The position numbers were made by a program, and so were the translations under genes. The notes under the pieces are model-generated. The model was given only the letters and a program-made list of their open reading frames with translations, was not told where the DNA came from and did not search any database. Of a stretch of 13,849 nt of DNA, positions 7,887 through 13,849 are shown piece after piece; the first letter of the stretch is position 1; each line of letters opens with the position of its first letter. The stretch covers positions 1-13,849 of the forward strand of contig JAILQN010000123.1 in NCBI GenBank assembly GCA_024699005.1, read 5' to 3'. The stretch comes from Clostridia bacterium. GTDB lineage: Bacteria; Bacillota_A; Clostridia; Oscillospirales; Acutalibacteraceae.

Positions 7887-7896
7887 GATCACTTCC
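7887..7896 (-). promoter_or_regulatory. Extended Shine-Dalgarno that decides the start of the surface-type protein
   Basis: On the minus strand GGAAGTGATC matches the extended anti-SD complement GGAGGTGATC with one mismatch and lies 3 bases before ATG 7883 at its 3' end. The alternative GTG (7890-7892) is embedded in it, so that codon is probably not used for initiation. Confidence 0.65.
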
Positions 7897-7935
7897 GAAT
7901 GATTGATAATTTCAATCTCAGAATTTTACATATAG

Positions 7936-7964
7936 ATTATAATACTATATTTTTATGTTTTAAG
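7936..7964 (-). promoter_or_regulatory. Possible promoter of the surface-type protein gene (positions approximate)
   Basis: A minus-strand TATAAT lies about 53 bases before ATG 7883. A TTAAAA about 16 bases upstream could act as a weak -35. The surrounding stretch (7893-8161) is strongly AT-rich and non-coding, so the match is only suggestive. Confidence 0.4.
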
Positions 7965-8084
7965 ATAATTATATCAGAATTATTCAAGTTTTACTGAAAT
8001 TTTAAAAACACGTAAAACCTTCAGATAGTTTTAATTATCTTTTAGTGAATAACGGTAACTTGAATAGTTATTTTGGAAAAACTG

Positions 8085-8113
8085 TTGATTTTTTTTGTAA
8101 TTTGTTATAAAAT
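8085..8113 (+). promoter_or_regulatory. Promoter of the dockerin protein gene
   Basis: -35 TTGATT (8085-8090), a 17-base spacer and -10 TAAAAT (8108-8113), in an AT-rich divergent intergenic region. The expected start is near 8120. GGAG at 8150-8153 precedes the ATG at 8162. Confidence 0.6.
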
Positions 8114-8161
8114 ATCTATGGCATCAGTTGATTGCCAATATATCTGTCTGGAGTATGAGTT

Positions 8162-9694
8162 ATGTTTGTAAAGAGAACTCTTGCGATCATTCTTTCCTTT
8201 GTTCTGATCATGACGACGTTAACGATCGGATCGGTTGCGAAGAACGGACCTATGGATCCCGCCGATTACGACGGATTCAGCATGTCTTATATCAGTTTCA
8301 GCCCTCTGGACAATGAGGGAAAAGTTATCCTTGACGAAGAAGGCTTCGGTTCCGTACGTTACGCATTCAATATGTCAAAGGTCTTGAACGAGCAGCCCGG
8401 TGCCGTTTACGACCTTGCGACCAATACTCTGACTCTTACCGATTTCGCCGGCGATAATATCGGACTCGGCGTCAACGCCATGGGCGACGACTTCAAGCTC
8501 AATATAGTCGGAAATTGCAGTCTCGCCTGGATCTACGTTTACGGGTGGGGTCACGGCGGCAGTCTCTGGCTGACCGGCGACGGTCTGCTTACCGTAAACA
8601 AAAATATGATAGAAGAAAGCGGCATCGTTCTCGTTCCCGAAGGAGTGGACTTTACCCTTTCGTTCGGTAAGTATCTCAACGCCGATATTTACGGCGGTGA
8701 AAATGCCATAGAAGTTCGCGCCGCATCGGAATATGACAAGGACTGCGTTCCAACATTCGATATCGGTCCGGGAGCGAGCGCGCATCCGGTCAAGATTCCG
8801 AGCGTTCGTCAGCAATACGTCTATGTCGGCGGCTTTACCATGACGGATGATTCTGTTCGCGAAGAGTGGTTCGACCTCGGCACCAACAAGAATGATCCCG
8901 AAGGAGTCTATAAGATCTGGTATTCCCACGTCTGGCCCGCTGAGGGCGAAGAATACGACGAGTGGCATGTTGAACGCTATATCTACGTGCCGGAGTACGA
9001 TGTTTATGTTGAGGATCATGTTTACAACGAAGAGCACAAAAACTCCGATTTCTATATCGCGTTTGCAACATTTGATGAGCTGCAGGCCGCGGGATATGAC
9101 CTTAAACTCGGTCCCGACGGCGAGCAGGAACAGATCCAGGGCAAAGTTATCTGGAACTATTCCAGTATGAACGACGTATTGGTGGACAACGCAGGAAATG
9201 AATACGCGGAGGTCACCTTATACTCAGGCGAAGGAGATGATTTCAAATCAACTGACTTAGCTGCGGATATGATACCGATAGCGGGCAGTACCCAATACAT
9301 ATTCATTCCGCGTTACGACGTCAATGTCGATGATCTTCTCGAAAAACGCGAGACCGTTACCCTTGAAGACACGTACGATTACGTTATCGGCGGGACCGAA
9401 TTCCATTACGTCGGCGAACCCAAAGAGCCCATAACCACAAAGCCCGAACCTGTCAAACCCGGTCAGACGTTCCACATAGGCGACGTCAATCAGGACAACC
9501 AGGTGAACGCAACCGACGCGAGATCTGCGCTGCGTATTGCCGCAAAACTTGATACGGTCGACGAGTTTTCTCTTCGTCTTGCCGACGTTGACGAAAACAA
9601 CAAAGTCGATGCAGGTGACGCCCGCATGATCCTTCGTCACGCCGCTAAGCTCGAGCTTCTTACCGAAAAGTACCTCGCGCCTCAGCCGGTGTGA
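8162..9694 (+). CDS. Secreted beta-helix-like protein with C-terminal type I dockerin
   Basis: A 510-residue exported protein with a signal peptide to about residue 26 (cleavage after SVA). Residues about 45-150 include AVYDLATNTLTLTDFAGDNI and GSLWLTGDGLLTVNKN, the strand pattern of beta-helix or carbohydrate-binding-like modules found in Ruminococcus secreted proteins. The middle (about 190-415) is rich in Tyr, Asp and Glu and has no catalytic motif I recognise. A Pro/Thr linker (about 419-438) leads to a type I dockerin. Its first calcium loop has D441, N443, D445 and D452; the second has D475, D477, N479 and D486. Each is followed by a helix ending in AAKL, with a spacing of 34 residues. 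Dockerins bind cohesins, which places this protein in a cellulosome-like or cell-surface complex. No cohesin gene is visible here. The dockerin call is firm; the role of the N-terminal part is not known. Confidence 0.9.
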   Translation: MFVKRTLAIILSFVLIMTTLTIGSVAKNGPMDPADYDGFSMSYISFSPLDNEGKVILDEEGFGSVRYAFNMSKVLNEQPGAVYDLATNTLTLTDFAGDNIGLGVNAMGDDFKLNIVGNCSLAWIYVYGWGHGGSLWLTGDGLLTVNKNMIEESGIVLVPEGVDFTLSFGKYLNADIYGGENAIEVRAASEYDKDCVPTFDIGPGASAHPVKIPSVRQQYVYVGGFTMTDDSVREEWFDLGTNKNDPEGVYKIWYSHVWPAEGEEYDEWHVERYIYVPEYDVYVEDHVYNEEHKNSDFYIAFATFDELQAAGYDLKLGPDGEQEQIQGKVIWNYSSMNDVLVDNAGNEYAEVTLYSGEGDDFKSTDLAADMIPIAGSTQYIFIPRYDVNVDDLLEKRETVTLEDTYDYVIGGTEFHYVGEPKEPITTKPEPVKPGQTFHIGDVNQDNQVNATDARSALRIAAKLDTVDEFSLRLADVDENNKVDAGDARMILRHAAKLELLTEKYLAPQPV

Positions 9695-9711
9695 TCATAA
9701 CGTGATATACT

Positions 9712-9745
9712 AAAAAAAGAGCGGCGGTCATACGTCGCTCCTTTT
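9712..9745. terminator. Bidirectional intrinsic terminator between the dockerin and peptidase genes
   Basis: The stem GAGCGGCG (9719-9726) pairs with CGTCGCTC (9733-9740), including one G-T pair, around loop GTCATA. Seven A's at 9712-9718 become a T7 tract on the minus strand. On the plus strand the stem is followed by CTTTT. It lies 17 bases after the plus-strand stop and 24 bases after the minus-strand stop, so it serves both convergent genes, better on the minus strand. Confidence 0.88.
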
Positions 9746-9769
9746 ATGTGCGTCTTGATCCTATTCTTT

Positions 9770-11284
9770 TTACCCGGTCACGGTCAGCATTGTTTTCAAG
9801 GTGGCGAACAATTCGATAAAGTGCCTGAGCAGCGCGGCGTACCAAGTGATCGGGCTTCCCTTCAAAGACGGATCGAAGGATGAGAACTGATTGAATCGGT
9901 CCGTCCAGTTGAACGCTCCGATATCGTCGTCCCAATCGTCTGTTATTGCTGAATAATCGGCCGCTACGGTGAAGTGATCGTCATAATAGCCGTCAAGATA
10001 ACTCCACGCGTCGTTGCAGTCGTAAGCTATCAGTACGTGGCTGCCGTCGGCTTTGGTATAGCAGCCTGTGAAGAGTACGGTATGACCTATCTCGGTGAAC
10101 GCTTTATCAGGATAAAAGGTGAAAAGGACCGTATTTCCTGCCGCAACGGTTTCGCATATTCGCCGAAGCTGAGCGCGGTAACTGACAGAGCCGATATTGT
10201 ATGCTTTATTCTCGGTCAGCCAGCTTGTCGCGGCCTGACTCTGATAATAGTTGATGCGGCTGATCAGTTCGTCATCGGCCTCAAGTTCGGAAACGGACGT
10301 TACGTTCTGCATCGGCAGCAGATCGATCTGCCCGAAATGCTGCAGCGCGATTACGGTGCTCATACCGTAGCAGGAACCCTGCCATTCCCAGTTCGGATAG
10401 GTCGCCAGCACTGCCGAGATGACAGGTCCGGGAACGGGGCCGAGACCGAAGTTCTTATACAGATTAAGCTGCATAGCCCGGTAATCTTTCTCTGTAAGAT
10501 AGTAGTTCCCGCGTCCGTCGTCTTCAAAATACCAGCCGGAATTCGAGAAGGACAGCACTTCTTCGGATTTCAGACTCAGCGGCGTCCATACCGCCCACAG
10601 GTCGCAATCTCCCATTTCCGCGGGAATCCTTCCGTCCGGATCGTATTCTACTCCTCCACCCTGTTCGCTTGACCAGCCGGAGAAAGCAAAAGCGTCGCGC
10701 AAGTACTCTTCACCGTCTATTTCGCACTGTTCACGGAAGTAACCTTTGGTGTTTCGGGGGACAAAAACCGTTTCCGAAAGACCGTTAAAACCTGAGTGAT
10801 AGGTGATACTGCGGACATCGTCCGGTCCCGCGGGCCTGACGTCTGTAACGCGGTAGCCGTAGCCGTTGATATCGGCGTCCGCATTAAGAACGATCTCAAA
10901 TGAAGATGTTGGTATGTACAGCGTTTTTCCGGCGAGACTGTCGCCCGAATATGTGCCTACAGTTCGGTGATCTCCGTCATATACGGTGATCAGATCGCCG
11001 GATCTTATCAGGTGTGAAATAAGATCGTCTACGTTTTCGTAACTATGACCGGATTTAACGATCCAGTGGTTTTCATACGGCTGTACCCACGTATCATCCG
11101 AAAACGTGACGAAAAGCCCGCGGACGGCGCTTTGATCCGAATAGGTCTTGACGTCCCTTGCCCCGTTTACATACGGATGCGAGCTTTCGGGCAGAACAGC
11201 ATCGGCGCTCACTGCCGGAAGGGTGCAGGCGATGAGACAAACGCACAGCAGCGCAGATATGAAAGATAATGTTTTAGATTTCAT
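9770..11284 (-). CDS. Secreted putative papain/C39-like cysteine peptidase with CUB-like and InlB-like modules
   Basis: A 504-residue exported protein. The signal peptide (KSKTLSFISALLCVCLIACT) has a probable SPase I site after VSA; LIAC at residues 17-20 could also be read as a lipobox. Residues about 40-150 resemble a CUB-like module (TLYIPTSSFEIVLNAD, INGYGYRV). Residues about 155-235 resemble InlB/Flg_new repeats (AFSGWSSEQGGGVEYDPDG, DLWAVWTPL). The C-terminal half has WEWQGSCYGMSTVIALQHFG with Cys305, IGHTVLFTGCY with His401, and IAYDCND with Asp422 or Asn424. This order and spacing fit papain-fold C39-like peptidases. The last 28 residues (about 477-504) form an amphipathic helix. ATG 11284 is chosen because AGGAGTG lies 6 bases ahead; ATG 11305 falls in the -10 box. 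The peptidase fold is a motif-level inference and the substrate is unknown. Confidence 0.8.
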   Translation of the reverse strand: MKSKTLSFISALLCVCLIACTLPAVSADAVLPESSHPYVNGARDVKTYSDQSAVRGLFVTFSDDTWVQPYENHWIVKSGHSYENVDDLISHLIRSGDLITVYDGDHRTVGTYSGDSLAGKTLYIPTSSFEIVLNADADINGYGYRVTDVRPAGPDDVRSITYHSGFNGLSETVFVPRNTKGYFREQCEIDGEEYLRDAFAFSGWSSEQGGGVEYDPDGRIPAEMGDCDLWAVWTPLSLKSEEVLSFSNSGWYFEDDGRGNYYLTEKDYRAMQLNLYKNFGLGPVPGPVISAVLATYPNWEWQGSCYGMSTVIALQHFGQIDLLPMQNVTSVSELEADDELISRINYYQSQAATSWLTENKAYNIGSVSYRAQLRRICETVAAGNTVLFTFYPDKAFTEIGHTVLFTGCYTKADGSHVLIAYDCNDAWSYLDGYYDDHFTVAADYSAITDDWDDDIGAFNWTDRFNQFSSFDPSLKGSPITWYAALLRHFIELFATLKTMLTVTG

Positions 11285-11303
11285 GGCACTCACTCCTGTC
11301 TGC

Positions 11304-11332
11304 ATTGTATCATTTTCGGATCAGGTTTTCAA
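11304..11332 (-). promoter_or_regulatory. Extended -10 promoter of the putative peptidase gene
   Basis: On the minus strand, -35 TTGAAA (11327-11332), a 17-base spacer and -10 TACAAT (11304-11309) preceded by TGA, which gives an extended -10. The predicted start near 11297 would leave only about 13 untranslated bases, beginning at the Shine-Dalgarno sequence itself. This is unusually tight. Confidence 0.65.
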
Positions 11333-11370
11333 TAACAATTTGACGTCACCGTTTATCCGTAAAATCGGGA

Positions 11371-11399
11371 TTGCCGAGATAGGTCCGTTATGATATAAT
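11371..11399 (+). promoter_or_regulatory. Extended -10 promoter of the GH43-like gene
   Basis: -35 TTGCCG (11371-11376), a 17-base spacer and a perfect -10 TATAAT (11394-11399) preceded by TGA. The start is expected near 11406, giving a leader of about 47 bases. AAGGAG at 11439-11444 lies 8 bases before ATG 11453. Confidence 0.83.
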
Positions 11400-11452
11400 A
11401 TATACATCCCCGATTTGAGAAAAAACAGAAACATCGGCAAGGAGTATAAGGT

Positions 11453-12310
11453 ATGCTTTTACGCGATATAAATATCCGCGATCCGTTCGTTTTGCGGGAA
11501 AACGGCAAATACTATATGTACGGCACCAGAGGCGCGAACTTCGGACAGCTGACGGGTGGTTTTGACGTTTACGTATCGACCGACCTTAAGAATTGGAGCG
11601 ATCCCATCCCCTGCTTTGACTCTGAAAAACACGGTATGAACCGCTGCGTAAACTGGGCGCCCGAAGTACATAAATACAAGGGCAAATACTATCTTTTTGC
11701 AACGTTCACAAGGGAAAACGGCCTGCGCGGAACGTTTGCGCTCGTCTCCGACAGGCCGGAAGGACCGTTTGCTCCCCACAGCGACGGACCGTTGACGCCT
11801 GAAGAATGGGAATGTCTTGACGGTACGCTTTACGTTGATAAGAACGGCCGTCCGTATCTTGTGTTCTGTCATGAGCACACGCAGATAATCAACGGTACCG
11901 TCTGTTACGTTCCGCTTACTGACGATCTGCGGCGCGCCGACGGCGGCCACGTCCTGATTTTCTCGGCAACGGATCCGTTCTATGTCAGAAAAAATCCCGA
12001 TCCCGACGTGCATTACGTAACCGACGGTCCTTTTATGTTCCGGACAAATAACGGCACGCTCCTTATGCTTTGGTCTACTTTCCCCTGCGGGAAATACGCC
12101 GAATGCGTCGCAAGATCCGATAACGGAGAGATCGACGGTCATTTTGAGCACCTTGACCCCATCATCACAAACGACGGCGGGCACGGTATGATCTTCCGGA
12201 CTGATGACTGCCTGATGCTTACCTATCATTCCCCGAATACGAGATCAAAGGAACGCCCTGTGTTCAGAAAGCTTATCGATGAGGGTGACCGCGTTCGGGT
12301 CACAGACTAA
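11453..12310 (+). CDS. GH43-like glycoside hydrolase (five-bladed beta-propeller), cytoplasmic
   Basis: A 285-residue protein with no signal peptide, so probably acting inside the cell on imported oligosaccharides such as xylo- or arabino-oligosaccharides. IRDPFVL gives Asp10, the usual GH43 catalytic base. GKYYMYGT, VYVSTDLKNWSD, WAPEVHKYKGKYYLF (Trp69, Glu71) and LDGTLYVDKNGRPYLV (Asp123, the pKa-modulating position) follow the propeller blades. VTDGPFMFR has Asp191 where many GH43 enzymes carry the catalytic acid Glu; this TDGPF variant seems to belong to a subset of the family. GGHG (His244) fits the conserved central-channel His. The length is near that of a bare catalytic domain. It has its own promoter, no clear terminator, and converges on the metG remnant. 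The substrate cannot be predicted. Confidence 0.88.
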   Translation: MLLRDINIRDPFVLRENGKYYMYGTRGANFGQLTGGFDVYVSTDLKNWSDPIPCFDSEKHGMNRCVNWAPEVHKYKGKYYLFATFTRENGLRGTFALVSDRPEGPFAPHSDGPLTPEEWECLDGTLYVDKNGRPYLVFCHEHTQIINGTVCYVPLTDDLRRADGGHVLIFSATDPFYVRKNPDPDVHYVTDGPFMFRTNNGTLLMLWSTFPCGKYAECVARSDNGEIDGHFEHLDPIITNDGGHGMIFRTDDCLMLTYHSPNTRSKERPVFRKLIDEGDRVRVTD

Positions 12311-12389
12311 CGCCATCTGCGACGCGACGTGGCCGATATGCAGAGAGCCGTGCGTATGGCAGGGCGTCGCCGATAATGATGTTTCTCAT
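12311..12389 (-). pseudogene. metG: 5' remnant of a methionyl-tRNA synthetase gene, frameshifted and truncated
   Basis: After the T-box terminator the minus strand has GAGGT, 8 bases, then ATG at 12389. It reads MRNIIIGDALPYA in frame, the typical start of class I methionyl-tRNA synthetase. From about 12352 the similarity continues in another frame as GSLHIGHVASQMA, which contains the HIGH active-site signature. The break looks like a two-base loss at GCACGGC, expected as GCACACGGC or GCAAACGGC. Read without correction, the frame ends after 29 codons at TGA 12300-12302, inside the GH43 gene. Similarity to MetRS ends beside the GH43 stop codon, so nearly the whole synthetase (normally over 500 residues) is absent. 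Assignment rests on the HIGH region, the start region and the upstream Met T-box. A degraded gene copy is the likeliest explanation; an assembly join is the alternative. Confidence 0.75.
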
Positions 12390-12450
12390 TATAGTTTACC
12401 TCATTTCCTTTTATAGTTTGATAACACGGTGTTTAAGCCTGATTTGCAAT

Positions 12451-12493
12451 AAAAAACGCCCACCTCCCAATAATAATACTGGGGACGAGAGCG
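12451..12493 (-). terminator. Intrinsic terminator of the T-box leader
   Basis: On the minus strand CGCTCTCGTCCCC (from 12493) can pair, with a few mismatches and G-T pairs, with TTGGGAGGTGGGCG, and is followed by TTTTTT at 12451-12456. The CGTCCC part can instead pair with GGG of the T-box (12501-12514) to form the antiterminator. Confidence 0.87.
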
Positions 12494-12740
12494 TTGCTCA
12501 CGTGTTACCACCCTATTTCGCATGTCTCTCACGACGGCAGTCTTTATCAAATTCGGACAGGAAATGATCTGTCGATACTCTATCGCGATAACGGGCAATC
12601 CCGGCATAGCCTAACGCATTGCGCTCGGTATGCGGCTCGGAGACCATGTTCGGCAGGTTTTGCTTTTCCCATTCTCATCGCTTCTTTGACTATGGGATTC
12701 TCTGTAAAAGCGCCGAGTGCTTACTCTTTCCCGTCGTTGC
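12451..12740 (-). ncRNA. T-box leader (riboswitch), methionine-specific
   Basis: A tRNA-sensing leader on the minus strand that fills most of the gap between the GH43 and isochorismatase-GNAT genes. Stem I begins near AAGAGTAAG (about 12720) with base pairing CTCGG (12713-12717) to CCGAG (12636-12640) and a distal CCCAT/ATGGG stem. The specifier loop reads GAACATGG, with ATG at 12645-12647 followed by a purine, matching tRNA-Met. CCCGTTATC near 12590 is the usual stem II/III-region motif. The T-box AGGGTGGTAACACG is at 12501-12514; its TGGT complements ACCA, the 3' end of tRNA-Met with discriminator A. An intrinsic terminator ends the leader. In this family uncharged tRNA stabilises the antiterminator and permits transcription downstream. 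I found no convincing promoter. The only downstream gene in this orientation is the metG remnant. Confidence 0.92.
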
Positions 12741-12817
12741 CGTTGATAAAAAGAGAATATGAACAATCCATTAAGTCAGAAAAACCTTAGAGCATGTGTG
12801 AAGTACTGAAATTCTCC

Positions 12818-13840
12818 TTATAATCTGTATTCCATTTGGACGTCAAACGGTTCCGCCGCGGCAAGTTCCTCATTGATTTCTTCCGCGAAAATGCATCCAA
12901 GCGCCCGGTATGCCGCCTGTGACTCTTTTGAGGAATTTGCAGAAATGTACAGTTTGTCCGCGCCCAGCCTCCTTGCCTCTTCGCAGGCCAGTGAAAAGAG
13001 CCTCCTGCCGACGCCCTGACGTCTGTGACCCTCCGATATCTGAAGATTGACCAGCTGCGCATATTTTTCCGTAACTCCGAATAAACTGCGGGAGACAGTC
13101 GCAAAACCGATGAGCCGCCCGCCGTCGAACGCGCCAAAGCCGGTCTGGTCAAGTTTTATATGATGCGCAACTTCTTCCGCCATTTCCCGGCACTCGGCCT
13201 GCGACCAGTTTGTTTCATAGACACACGGCACAAGCTTCCATTCGTTGTCTATCTTTCGCCAACACTCTGTAACAGCCTGGCGGCGGACAAAATCATCCAG
13301 TGAATTTACCGTGAAAATATTATTGTCCAATCTCATGTATTGATATTCTTTTCCCATATAGAATGCAAGGTTCTTGACTTCACAGCCCTTGTCGGTGTAG
13401 TAGGCAAGCATTTCCGGCATCTTCTTTAAGTCATAGCCGGTCACGCAATCGGAAATGACATTAACGGAATATCCGGCCTTTTTCATGTTGAAACAGGTAG
13501 ATTTTACACAGGCGGCGGCATCGGCGCCGGTAATGTAAAACTCCCTGATATCCCTTGCCCGGATGAATTCCGAAAACTCTTCGCTAGTCAAAGCGTTGGC
13601 CTTAGTCTTTACGAAAAAATGATCCGATACGATCCTGAGCTCCGGCACTAGTTCCGCTCCTTTTGTGCCCGGCTTGAAGGTGCGCGAACCGGAAGACAGA
13701 TTGTTGTGCTGTATGTACACTACTTCCATCCCGCTTTCCGCAGCCCAGCCGATAGCGGCGTTCAGTCTGTCAATTATGTTTCTGTAATGCTTTGTGATAT
13801 CGTTCTGAATATCGATCACTACAAGCGCTTTTCCGTTCAT
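12818..13840 (-). CDS. Isochorismatase-like cysteine hydrolase fused to GNAT acetyltransferase
   Basis: A 340-residue cytoplasmic two-domain protein. Residues 1 to about 165 form an isochorismatase-like hydrolase (nicotinamidase-related). Asp10 is in ALVVIDIQND, Lys78 in FFVKTKANAL and Cys111 in ITGADAAACVKST, so the Asp-Lys-Cys triad is complete. Residues about 180-340 form a GNAT N-acetyltransferase. The acetyl-CoA loop RRQGVGRRL is at 273-281, preceded by VNLQISEGH and followed by KLYISANSSKESQAAYRALGC, the usual GNAT C-terminal pattern. The start ATG 13840 gives the family N-terminus, but only 9 bases precede it in the window, so its ribosome binding site cannot be judged. The substrates are unknown: possibly hydrolysis of an amide and acetylation of a related amine. 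It lies upstream of the orphan T-box on the same strand, with no clear terminator between them. Confidence 0.88.
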   Translation of the reverse strand: MNGKALVVIDIQNDITKHYRNIIDRLNAAIGWAAESGMEVVYIQHNNLSSGSRTFKPGTKGAELVPELRIVSDHFFVKTKANALTSEEFSEFIRARDIREFYITGADAAACVKSTCFNMKKAGYSVNVISDCVTGYDLKKMPEMLAYYTDKGCEVKNLAFYMGKEYQYMRLDNNIFTVNSLDDFVRRQAVTECWRKIDNEWKLVPCVYETNWSQAECREMAEEVAHHIKLDQTGFGAFDGGRLIGFATVSRSLFGVTEKYAQLVNLQISEGHRRQGVGRRLFSLACEEARRLGADKLYISANSSKESQAAYRALGCIFAEEINEELAAAEPFDVQMEYRL

Positions 13841-13849
13841 TTTTCTGAC

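Noticed and set aside
8375..9037. Long minus-strand open frame (220 codons) opposite the dockerin gene; similar ones at 5423-6049, 9974-10672 and 11459-12229
   Set aside because: All lie opposite recognised coding regions, have no suitable ribosome binding site that I could see and no recognisable motifs.
11225..11236. Lipobox-like LIAC in the signal peptide of the putative peptidase
   Set aside because: The hydrophobic stretch continues and is followed by a good SPase I site (VSA); there is no Gly or Ser after the Cys. Kept as an alternative, not called as a lipoprotein.
12374..12393. Inverted repeat ATAATGA/TCATTAT after the GH43 gene as a possible terminator
   Set aside because: It is AT-only or nearly so, has no T tract, and coincides with the metG start codon region, so it is probably incidental.
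12376..12790. Short open frames across the T-box region
   Set aside because: The region is explained by RNA structure elements; the frames lack ribosome binding sites and recognisable products.
12741..12817. Promoter for the T-box leader
   Set aside because: TATTCT and TATCAA-like boxes exist, but none has a -35 at acceptable spacing; the leader may be read through from the upstream gene.
1..13849. CRISPR array, insertion sequence, prophage, toxin-antitoxin or other defence module
   Set aside because: No regularly spaced repeats, transposase or integrase motifs, or toxin/antitoxin-like small gene pairs were found on either strand.

Overview
The window looks like a chromosomal segment from a Gram-positive Clostridia bacterium, most likely Oscillospiraceae/Ruminococcus-like. 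The grounds are a type I dockerin protein, a tRNA-responsive T-box leader, an RqcP-type S4 protein, the TIGR03960/TIGR03936 protein pair, strong AGGAGG-type ribosome binding sites, sigma-A-like promoters, and a run of secreted multidomain proteins of the kind seen in gut Ruminococcaceae. The taxonomy is inferred from these family signatures only.

Left part (1-4946, all minus strand). One promoter at 4984-5012 can drive a B12-binding-like radical SAM protein and, overlapping it, its DUF2344 partner. After a 78-base gap come a degenerate J-domain protein with a TTG start, a small multi-pass membrane protein, the ribosome quality control factor RqcP (stop and start overlap as TAATG), and the 5' part of a membrane-anchored HtrA-like serine protease that runs off the left edge. 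The theme is translation-linked and protein-quality functions.

Middle part (4947-11305): a cluster of four secreted proteins transcribed alternately on both strands. They are a lipase-like alpha/beta hydrolase with Cys at the nucleophile elbow (+), a surface-protein-like multidomain protein (-), a beta-helix-like protein with a C-terminal dockerin (+), and a papain/C39-like putative cysteine peptidase with CUB-like and InlB-like N-terminal modules (-). Promoters, a terminator after the hydrolase and a bidirectional terminator between the dockerin and peptidase genes punctuate the cluster. Three of the four end in a short hydrophobic or amphipathic helix instead of a sorting signal. The fourth ends in the dockerin.

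Right part (11306-13849): a cytoplasmic GH43-like glycosidase (+) with an excellent promoter. Converging on it from the minus strand is a complete-looking methionine T-box leader (specifier ATG, T-box core, intrinsic terminator). It leads into a ribosome binding site and only the first two dozen or so codons of what was a methionyl-tRNA synthetase gene, frameshifted and cut off next to the GH43 stop codon. Upstream of the T-box is a minus-strand fusion of an isochorismatase-like cysteine hydrolase with a GNAT acetyltransferase.

The orphan T-box with its metG remnant is the most unusual structure in the window. The Cys-nucleophile hydrolase, the shared C-terminal helices and the J-domain lacking HPD are the next most interesting. 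I see no CRISPR array, insertion sequence, tRNA, rRNA or recognisable defence or conflict system.
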